63,450 nucleotides of DNA from Roseomonas sp. KE0001 (lineage in GTDB: Bacteria > Pseudomonadota > Alphaproteobacteria > Acetobacterales > Acetobacteraceae): assembly GCF_016107285.1 (NCBI RefSeq), contig NZ_RCVQ01000013.1, positions 1-63,450 of the forward strand, given 5' to 3'. The translations under genes and the position numbers were made by a program. Under the pieces are notes generated by a model. That model was not told the DNA's origin. It made no database searches and saw only the letters and a program-made list of their open reading frames with translations. Each line of letters begins with the position of its first letter. Within the stretch, counting starts at the first letter, position 1. Shown here one piece after another: positions 35,434-42,424 of this stretch.

Positions 35434-36243
35434 TCAGCGGTGACCCAGCGCCCGGGACAGGGCTCGGGCGCCTTCCTCCGCCAGCGCCAGCAATTCCCTA
35501 GCGCGCGCGCCGCCGGCCCGCACGAGCGGCGCCGCGATCAGCAGCGCGGCCACCACCTGCCCCGCCGCGTCCACCACCGGCACGCCGACCGAGAAGGCTT
35601 CGGGCGAGACCTCGCCCCGGCTGACGCAATGGCCCTGGCTGCGGACCTTCTCCAGCTGCCGGCGCAGCTCCCCGGCCTCCACCGGCGTGTCCTCGGTGAA
35701 GGAGCGGCGCTGTCCGGCCAGCACGGCCCGCTGCACGGCCTCCGGCGCGAAGGCCAACAGCACCTTGCTGGCGCCGGCGTAGAGGGGCGAGGTCTGCCCC
35801 ACCGTGGCGTGGTAGCGGATGATGCGGCCGGTTTCCCACTTGGCCAGGCACAGGCTTTCCAGCTCGTGCCGCACGCGCAGCTGCACCGTCTCGTCGCAGC
35901 GCGGGCCCAGGGCGTCCAGCACTGGCTGGCCCAGCCGCAGCAGGTCGATCTGCTGTTCCGCCCGCGCCGCCAGCCGCACGGCCTGGAAGCTGAGCCAGTA
36001 GGTGGCCTCCGCGCCCTTGCGCAGCACGAAGTTGTTGGCCTCCAGCGTCTGCAGCAGCCGGAAGGTGCGGGCCTTGCTGTTGCCGGACAGCCGCGCCAGG
36101 TCCGACAGCCCCAGCCCGGGCGTGTCGCCCACCAGGGTGAGCAGGCGCAGCGCGCGGTCGGCGGCGGCGATCAGGTAGCCGGGGGAGGCGTCCTCCTCCG
36201 CCGATGCGGGCGCGGCCGCGCGCGGCTTGGGTGTGCTGGCCAT
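35434..36243 (-). CDS. IclR-family transcriptional regulator
   Basis: A 269-aa regulator with an N-terminal disordered extension, a winged helix at about residues 25-85 (LSDLARLSGNSKARTFRLLQ) and an IclR effector domain (LGPRCDETVQLRV, then TPLYAG-like TSPLYAGASKVLLAF, and FSVGVPVVDAAGQVVAALLI). IclR proteins often repress or activate catabolic and transport genes and bind short palindromes. It sits 53 bp downstream of the M28 gene at 36297-37997 on the same strand and upstream of the receptor unit, and two matching palindromes flank these units. Confidence 0.92.
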   Translation of the reverse strand: MASTPKPRAAAPASAEEDASPGYLIAAADRALRLLTLVGDTPGLGLSDLARLSGNSKARTFRLLQTLEANNFVLRKGAEATYWLSFQAVRLAARAEQQIDLLRLGQPVLDALGPRCDETVQLRVRHELESLCLAKWETGRIIRYHATVGQTSPLYAGASKVLLAFAPEAVQRAVLAGQRRSFTEDTPVEAGELRRQLEKVRSQGHCVSRGEVSPEAFSVGVPVVDAAGQVVAALLIAAPLVRAGGARARELLALAEEGARALSRALGHR

Positions 36244-36296
36244 GCTGGTTCCTGAACGCTGCCTCCGCGCTGCCGTAGCAGAAGCGCGCGCAGGGG

Positions 36297-37997
36297 TCAG
36301 CCCGCCGCCTCCAGCGCCTCAGTTGCCTGCCGCAGCGCGTGGGCCGCGCGGTTGCGGGCCTGCCGGGCGGCGACGCGCAGAAAGGGCGCCTCCGGCGTGC
36401 CGGCCGCCTCCGCCAGGCGGCGCAGGGGCTGCAGGCTGGGCCAGGGGTGCTGCTCCAGCGCCGGATCGTGGCGGAAGCGGTCGCCCTGCGTGTAGTCCAG
36501 CGGCACCAGGGCGCGGGAGGCGCGCATCAGCGCCGCGTTCAGCGCGGGCAGGGCCTCGGACGGGGCGGCGGCGGCGCGGGCGGCGAGGGCGGCGGCGGCC
36601 TGCTCCAGCGCCGCGGCGCGCTCCGCCAACAGAGAAAGGTCCAGCGCGCCGTCCAGCGCGGCGCGCAGCGGCGCCAGCTCCGCGCCCAGGGCACGGGCAT
36701 GCGCGGCATAGTCCAGCGGCAGCAGCGGGGTGGAGAGCAGGCGCCAGACCACGTGCACGAAGACGCGGGTGTCCCGCACCAGCCGGTCCGGGTCGATCTT
36801 GTCCAGCGTGTCGTGTGCCGTGTGCCACCACCAGCCCAGCGGCATGTGCGCCTGCGCGGCCACGCCCTCCGGCCGCGCGTGGCGGCTGAGGCTGTTGAAG
36901 ATGGCGGGGATGCCGACCCCCCAGAAGCTCTGGTCGCCGTTGCGGCCGGGGCGGGTGGGCACGTAGTCCTGCCCGGCCTGGGCGGCCACGGCATCGGCGG
37001 CCAGCCCCCACAGCTCCGCCGCCGCGCCGGAATGCGCCACGTCGTCGGCGTCGCGCCCGCCGGTGGAATCGGTGTTCACATGGGCGACGCAGCGGCGGTC
37101 CAGCTCGTCCCAATACTCGTCGGCATACCAGGCGGAGCCGGAATAGCGGCCCTGAGAATGGCCGGACCAGAAGCAGAAGCGCAGCCCGCGCCGCCAGCCC
37201 TGGCGCTGCCCGACGCAGAGCCGCGCCACCTCCATCATGGTGGCATTGGCGGCGCCGTTGTCCATGACGCCGAGATGCCAGGTGTCGTGGTGGCCGGAAA
37301 ACATCACGAAGGGCGCCTCCGGCCCGGCGCCGGGCGCCTCCAGCTCCGCCACCAGGATCGGCGTGTCCCGCCAGCCCGTGTCCACCTCGGCGAACAGGGT
37401 GGCGGAGAGCGCCTCGCCGGCCCGCAGCCGGTCACGCAGCGCGAGGCCCGCCTGCCGCTCCACCGTGACGGCGACGGTGGAGGGAAGCTGCGCCCGCGTG
37501 GTGTCGGACGGGCTGCCCCAGACCGGCGAGATGCACATCTCGTGTAGCTGGTCGTCGGGCGAGATATGGAGCTGCGCCAGCGCCCCGGCGTCGCGCGCCC
37601 GGGCGGCGCTGGCCGGGTTGGCCATGCCCTCGATCAGCGCGATGCGGCCGCGCAGGTCCTTGCCCACGAAATCCGCCGCCGCGCCGGGGCCGAGGTCCAC
37701 CAGGTTCGCGGTCACGCCCTCCGGCCCGGAGGACAGGGAAAAGGAATGGGTGATGCAGGGCAGGTCCCGGCCGCTGGCCGAGACGCGCGCGGCGCCGGGC
37801 AGGCTGATATAAGCCGGGTGGTGCAGGATGGCGGTGCGGTAGCCGTAGTCGCGCATCCGCGTCTCGATCATGCGCAGGCTTTCCAGCTCCTCCGGCGTGC
37901 CGGCCAGCTTCACGCGGGTGGCCAGGGCTTCCAGGTTCCGCATCATCGCCTCGGCGGAAACGGCGGCGGTTAGCGTAGGCAGGACGGTATCGGTCAT
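36297..37997 (-). CDS. M28-family peptidase homologue 2, altered active site
   Basis: A 566-aa paralogue of the protein at 31948-33669. Here His236, Asp238 (GHHD), Asp246 (VMDN), Asp310 and the final His392 (WWHTAHDT) are kept, but the catalytic Glu-Glu pair is replaced by Ser281-Gln282 (SGHSQGRY). The paralogue shows the opposite pattern. It could use another residue, such as His280, or be a binding protein. No signal peptide is present. The ATG at 37997 starts at a conserved-looking helix. A palindrome lies 60 bp upstream, and the iclR gene follows. Confidence 0.82.
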   Translation of the reverse strand: MTDTVLPTLTAAVSAEAMMRNLEALATRVKLAGTPEELESLRMIETRMRDYGYRTAILHHPAYISLPGAARVSASGRDLPCITHSFSLSSGPEGVTANLVDLGPGAAADFVGKDLRGRIALIEGMANPASAARARDAGALAQLHISPDDQLHEMCISPVWGSPSDTTRAQLPSTVAVTVERQAGLALRDRLRAGEALSATLFAEVDTGWRDTPILVAELEAPGAGPEAPFVMFSGHHDTWHLGVMDNGAANATMMEVARLCVGQRQGWRRGLRFCFWSGHSQGRYSGSAWYADEYWDELDRRCVAHVNTDSTGGRDADDVAHSGAAAELWGLAADAVAAQAGQDYVPTRPGRNGDQSFWGVGIPAIFNSLSRHARPEGVAAQAHMPLGWWWHTAHDTLDKIDPDRLVRDTRVFVHVVWRLLSTPLLPLDYAAHARALGAELAPLRAALDGALDLSLLAERAAALEQAAAALAARAAAAPSEALPALNAALMRASRALVPLDYTQGDRFRHDPALEQHPWPSLQPLRRLAEAAGTPEAPFLRVAARQARNRAAHALRQATEALEAAG

Positions 37998-38539
37998 GGG
38001 GCCTCTGTTCCGGAGGCGGCGATCCTGGGCGGGTGCGCGGGGGGCGTCAAGATTCCGAACCGGCGGTTCCTTTTTCGGCCGGCCGCTGTTTACGCATAAC
38101 TTTTATTATGTAACAATAATGATGGTCACATCTTCCGAGGTTTGTTCCTCGAAGGCGCATCCGTATTGACCGGCCGGTCGGTCAGCAGCAGTTTGTGCTG
38201 ATGCAAAGCGGCGACGGAGATCGCCTCAGCCGACTGGAGGAGGAGTTCATGGTGGCGTGTAGTGTCTCCCGCCGGCATCTGCTGGCGGGCATGGGGTGCC
38301 GTCATACCCGGCCGTCGCGAAAAGTCGCGCCAATTCCGAGAGAATCTGCAGGATACGCTCATTCGGCTTGGTCGCGTCCGACACCGATCCGTTGAGTGCG
38401 GCACGCGCCATGAGGAACCTCCAGGGCCGCCGCATATTGTCCGCCCGGGCAGGTGTTCGCAACTCCCGCCGGCCGACCGGCCGTGCGCGCGCGGAAGCGG
38501 GCCGCGCCCCATGCGCGGCGGATCGGCAGGACCTCGCAA
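37998..38539. other. Intergenic region with palindromes and possible HTH remnant
   Basis: A 542-bp region. It holds the IclR-type palindrome (38057-38069), an AT-rich stretch at 38090-38125 that could be a promoter, and the 18-bp element TGACCGGCCGGTCGGTCA at 38167-38184 with a perfect 12-bp inner palindrome, a layout seen in TetR-type operators. On the minus strand, 38435 down to about 38300 reads KPNERILQILSELARLFATA then GYDGT, which resembles the start of a TetR HTH domain but then loses the pattern. No complete gene is supportable. Confidence 0.5.
38057..38069. promoter_or_regulatory. Candidate IclR operator, copy 2
   Basis: GAACCGGCGGTTC, a perfect 5-bp inverted repeat around GGC, 60 bp before the M28 start at 37997. 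It differs from the core of the element at 35334-35346 (GAACCGGTGGTTC) by one central base. Position and identity suggest common control of both units. Confidence 0.65.
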
Positions 38540-40753
38540 TCAGACCTTGGCGACGTTCCACGGCAAGGTCGCCGGCCCCTTGAGCACGCCCTGGATGTTC
38601 TTGCGGTAGGCGGTGCGCTGCACGTACTGGCCCAGCGGCACGATGGGGGCGGTGCGCATCACCACGGCCTGGATGCGGTCGCCGATCGCCACGCGCTCTG
38701 TCTCCGACGGGGCGCGCAGCCACTGCTGCACCAGCGCCTCCACCTCCTCGTTCTCGTACCAGCCGAAATAGCCGCGCGCGCCTTGGCCGCGGATCATGAA
38801 GTTCACCGGCGGGCTCATGATCGCGGGGCCGTTCACCACGGTGACGAAGGCCGACCAGCCGCCCTGGGCGATCGGGTCCTTCTTCACCCGCCGCTGCACC
38901 ACGGTCCCCCAGTCCGTGCTGACCACCTCCACGTTCAGCCCGATCTGGCGCATCAAGTCAGCCGCCAGTTCGGCGAAGTCGCCCAGCGGCGGGTTGTCGG
39001 TGGGCGCCAGCAGCACCACCGGCTCGCCCTTGTAGCCGGCGGCGGCGATGGCGGCCTTCGCGGCCTTGACATCGCCCGGCATGGTGCCGGGGATCGGCCG
39101 CCCCGCCGGCGTGCCGCAAGGAAAGGCCGAATGGCAGATGGTGTAGGAGGATTCGTCCCCCGCCGCCGCAACCTGCAGGAAAGGGTGCTGGTCCACTCCC
39201 CGCAGCACGGCGCGGCGGATGGCCTCGTTGTTGAAGGGCGGGTGCAGCACGTTGAAGCGCAGCGCGCCGGCCCAGCCGGTGGGGTCGATCACGTCCAGCG
39301 CGATGTCGCTGCGCCGCTGCAGCACGGGCACCAGATCCGCCAGCGGCTTCTCCACCCAGTCCACCTCGCCCTGCTGCAGGGCGGCGACGGCCGTGGCGGA
39401 ATCCGGGATCACCCGCCACTCGATGCGATCCAGCTTCGCCACCTTGCCGCCGGAGGTCCAATCCGCCGCCTCCTGCCGCGGCACGTAGCCGGCGAACTTC
39501 TCATAGACTGAGAGTACGCCGCTGACATACTCGTCCGCCTTGAAGCGGAAGGGGCCGGAGCCGACCATCTCCGGCACCTGCTGCCCCGGGTCGGTCTTCG
39601 CCAGCCGCTCTGGCATAATGAAGGGCGGGAAGACGGACATGGCCATCAGGGTCGCCAGCGTCGGCATCGGCTCCCTCAGGTGCGCGACCACCGTGCGGTC
39701 GTCCGGCGCCTCCCACCGGTCCAGGAAGGTGCCGATGATCTGCCCGGCGCCCTGGCGGATGCACCAGCGCTGCAGGCTGGCCACGCAGTCTCGCGCCAGC
39801 ACGGGCGCGCCGTCATGGAAGCGCAGTCCGTCCCGCAGCCGGATGGTCCAGCGGCGGCCGTCGTCGGAGATCGTGTGGCCCTCAGCCATCTGCGGCAGCA
39901 CGTTGCCCCAGGCGTCGGCGCCGTAGAGCGCGTCGAACACCGCGTAGCCGTGGCACAGCGTGACATAGGCGGTGGACCAGATCGGGTCGAGCTGCGTCAG
40001 GTTGGCGGAAGGCACGTAGCGCAGCACGCGGCTGCCGGCGCCCTGCGCGACGGCGAGGCGCGGCAGGGCGCCCAGGGCGGCGGTCGCGGCGAGACGGGGA
40101 ATGAAGCCGAGTTCCTCGCAGGCCGTGAGGAACTTCGCCCGCAGCGCCGGCTTGCCGCGATCGGGCGGGATCAGCCACTCGGCCTCCGCCAGGTGCTGCA
40201 GGGTGAGGCTCTGGACGGAGGCCAGCGGGTGGTCCGCCGGGGTGATCAGCACGTAGCGCTCCCGCGCGAAGAGCAGCGACCCCAGGTCCGGCGGGACGAC
40301 CGGCGCCGTCTGGATGCACAGGTCCAGGCGCCCGTGCCGCAGGGCTTCCAGCTGCTGGTCCTCGTGCATCACCTCGAAGCTGACCTGGATGGCGGGGAAG
40401 GCCTCGCGCAGCTTGCGGATGGCCCGCGGCAGCACGCCGTTATACATGGCGCCGGGCATGTGCCCCATGATCACCAGCCCGCCCTCGCCGCTGGAGCGGC
40501 GCTGCAGGCCACGCGCCAGCTTCTCATTGCTGCGCAGCAGGTCCCGGGCGTTCTCCAGCAATTCCTGCCCGGCGATGTTGAGGCGGATGCCCCGTCCGAC
40601 GCGGTCGAACAGCGGAAAGCCGATCTCGTCCTCGAGCTGCCGTATGGTCCGGCTCAGAGGAGAGGCCGAGATGTTCAGCAGCACCGCCGCGCGGGCAATG
40701 CTCTGCTGCTCCGCGACCACCACAAAATAACGCAGGCTCCGCAGATCCAGCAT
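38540..40753 (-). CDS. LysR regulator fused to SBP_bac_5 receptor domain
   Basis: One uninterrupted 737-aa frame. Residues 1-90 are a LysR winged helix and linker (SIARAAVLLNISASPLSRTI, then RQLEDEIGFPLFDR). Residues 91-220 are the first part of the LysR effector domain, which then stops about 80 residues short of normal. At 221-238 the sequence becomes ATAALGALPRLAVAQG, like the end of a receptor signal peptide, and 241-737 is a complete family 5 receptor (FHDGAPVLARDCVASL, GSGPFRFKADEY). No N-terminal signal exists, so it is probably cytoplasmic. SgrR has a similar plan with another HTH. It is divergent from a flavin monooxygenase, the usual LysR target arrangement. A deletion or assembly join must be excluded. 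Confidence 0.8.
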   Translation of the reverse strand: MLDLRSLRYFVVVAEQQSIARAAVLLNISASPLSRTIRQLEDEIGFPLFDRVGRGIRLNIAGQELLENARDLLRSNEKLARGLQRRSSGEGGLVIMGHMPGAMYNGVLPRAIRKLREAFPAIQVSFEVMHEDQQLEALRHGRLDLCIQTAPVVPPDLGSLLFARERYVLITPADHPLASVQSLTLQHLAEAEWLIPPDRGKPALRAKFLTACEELGFIPRLAATAALGALPRLAVAQGAGSRVLRYVPSANLTQLDPIWSTAYVTLCHGYAVFDALYGADAWGNVLPQMAEGHTISDDGRRWTIRLRDGLRFHDGAPVLARDCVASLQRWCIRQGAGQIIGTFLDRWEAPDDRTVVAHLREPMPTLATLMAMSVFPPFIMPERLAKTDPGQQVPEMVGSGPFRFKADEYVSGVLSVYEKFAGYVPRQEAADWTSGGKVAKLDRIEWRVIPDSATAVAALQQGEVDWVEKPLADLVPVLQRRSDIALDVIDPTGWAGALRFNVLHPPFNNEAIRRAVLRGVDQHPFLQVAAAGDESSYTICHSAFPCGTPAGRPIPGTMPGDVKAAKAAIAAAGYKGEPVVLLAPTDNPPLGDFAELAADLMRQIGLNVEVVSTDWGTVVQRRVKKDPIAQGGWSAFVTVVNGPAIMSPPVNFMIRGQGARGYFGWYENEEVEALVQQWLRAPSETERVAIGDRIQAVVMRTAPIVPLGQYVQRTAYRKNIQGVLKGPATLPWNVAKV

Positions 40754-41025
40754 TGCCCTTCCCTTCTACCACCACGGCGGCTCGCGCGTCGAGTTCGGCC
40801 GAAGGTGGCACACAGCTGTGGCAGGACCGGCGCGGCGCGTTCATGGGCGGCGCGAGCCGCGCCGGCCGCAGGTTCCGTGAAGCCGGCGACGCCGCCACCC
40901 GGGATGGCAGGCAGCGGCGCCATCCAGGCGCAGGCACGGAACTTGCTGCCCTCCAGTCCGATTCAGCAGAGCAGGCGCGGGCCGGAACCGGACCCGCGCC
41001 GTGCGCCGGCAGGGAGCAGGTGGCC

Positions 41026-42378
41026 ATGATGAACCTCTTCACGATCCCCAACATGGTGGGGGGCCACCTGGTCGGCTGGCGCCACCCCGACGCCTGGCCC
41101 GAGCCGGTGATGAACCTGGCCTACAACATCGAGACGGCCCGCATCGCCGAGCGCGGCAAGCTGGACGGCCTGTTCCTGGCCGACGGCAACGCCGTGCGGG
41201 ACATGGACAAGCCCGCCCTCTTCGCCGCCAACTATCCCAGCTCGCGGCCCGGCGTCTTCGATCCCGTGGTGCTGCTGACGGCGCTGGCCGGCGTCACCAG
41301 CCGCATCGGCCTGGTCTCCACCGCCACCACCACCTTCGACCAGCCCTATTTCGTCGCCCGCCGCTTCGCCTCGCTGGACCATGTCAGCGGCGGCCGCGCC
41401 GGCTGGAACATGGTCACCAACTCCTTCGCCGGCGACGCCTTGAACTTCAACCACGCCGAGCCCGTGGGGCGCGAGGACCGCTATGCCCGCGCCGAGGAAT
41501 TCGTCGGTGTGGTGAAGGGGTTGTGGGACAGCTGGGCGGAGGACGCCTTTGTGCAGGACAAGGCCAGCGGCCGGTTCCTGGACCCGGCGCGCGTGCACGT
41601 GCTGAACCACCAGGGCGCGCATTTCCGCGTGCAGGGACCGCTGAACGTGCCGCGCACGCCGCAGGGCCGGCCGGTGGTCTTCATGGCCGGCCAGTCCGAG
41701 CCGGGCAAGGAGCTGGCGGCGCGGGAGGCGGACGCGATGTTCGGCGCCGGCAGCACGCGCGAGCAGTTCCAGCGTGACTACGCCGACATCAAGGGCCGCA
41801 TGGCGAAATACGGCCGCGCGCCGGAGGAGCTGCGCTTCATCCCCGGCGTCAGCGTCTTTGTCGGCCGCACGGCGGCGGAGGCGGACGAGCTGTACGAGGA
41901 GCTGGCGGCGCTGATCACGCCCGCGCTCGGCGTGCACTACCTGTCCAAGATCGTCACCCGGGACCTCAGCGGCTATCCGGTGGACGGGCCGCTGCCGGAA
42001 GTGGCGGCCGAGGTGATCGGCGGCAGCAGCACGCGCACGCTGGCCATCGAGATGGCGCGCCAGGAGAACCTGACGATCCGCCAGCTCTACGAGCGCATGG
42101 TGCCGGCCTTCGGCAGCCCGGTGATCAAGGGCGACCCGGTGCAGGTGGCGGACATCATGGAGGACTGGTACCGCGGCCAGGCCTGCGACGGCTTCATGGT
42201 CTCGATCCCGGTGATGCCGCGCGGGCTCACGGACTTCGTCGACCTGGTGGTGCCGGAGCTGCAGCGGCGCGGCCTGTTCCGCCGGGACTACCAGGGCACC
42301 ACGCTGCGCGAGCACATGGGGCTGGCGCGGCCGCGGAACCGCTTCTTCCCCACCGGCGCCTCCCTGGCGGCGGATTGA
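41026..42378 (+). CDS. NtaA/SnaA-type flavin-dependent monooxygenase
   Basis: A 450-aa luciferase-like (TIM-barrel) monooxygenase of the NtaA/SnaA/DszA/DmoA group, which uses reduced FMN from a separate reductase. Early LVGWRHPDAW, LDGLFLADG, the ISRIG-like VTSRIGLVSTATTTFDQPY and LDHVSGGRAGWNMVTN are family segments; VFMAGQSEPGKELA lies in the C-terminal half. AGGGAGCAGG at 41011-41020 supports the start at 41026. It is divergent from the LysR-receptor fusion, 272 bp apart, and convergent with a transporter operon. It may oxidise an imported amine, chelate or sulfur compound. No FMN reductase gene is visible. Confidence 0.9.
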   Translation: MMNLFTIPNMVGGHLVGWRHPDAWPEPVMNLAYNIETARIAERGKLDGLFLADGNAVRDMDKPALFAANYPSSRPGVFDPVVLLTALAGVTSRIGLVSTATTTFDQPYFVARRFASLDHVSGGRAGWNMVTNSFAGDALNFNHAEPVGREDRYARAEEFVGVVKGLWDSWAEDAFVQDKASGRFLDPARVHVLNHQGAHFRVQGPLNVPRTPQGRPVVFMAGQSEPGKELAAREADAMFGAGSTREQFQRDYADIKGRMAKYGRAPEELRFIPGVSVFVGRTAAEADELYEELAALITPALGVHYLSKIVTRDLSGYPVDGPLPEVAAEVIGGSSTRTLAIEMARQENLTIRQLYERMVPAFGSPVIKGDPVQVADIMEDWYRGQACDGFMVSIPVMPRGLTDFVDLVVPELQRRGLFRRDYQGTTLREHMGLARPRNRFFPTGASLAAD

Positions 42379-42397
42379 GCGCCCAGGAGGACCCCAC

Positions 42398-42424
42398 GGG
42401 GAGGAAGGCTTAGGCCGCCTCCCC
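42398..42424. terminator. Hairpin between convergent genes
   Basis: GGGGAGG (42398-42404) and CCTCCCC (42418-42424) form a perfect 7-bp stem around 13 bases, just after the plus-strand monooxygenase stop and over the end of the minus-strand ATPase gene. There is no clear T-run; it may be a bidirectional terminator. Confidence 0.4.

Noticed and set aside
31993-36255. A 1420-aa plus-strand open frame
   Set aside because: It is antisense to four well-supported minus-strand genes (M28 homologue, two receptors, IclR). It is His/Arg/Gly/Gln-rich with no domains, as expected from GC-rich shadow frames.
38126-38539. A 137-aa minus-strand frame between the M28 gene and the LysR fusion
   Set aside because: It has no recognisable domain and a mixed composition, and it changes character midway. 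At most part of the region is a decayed regulator.
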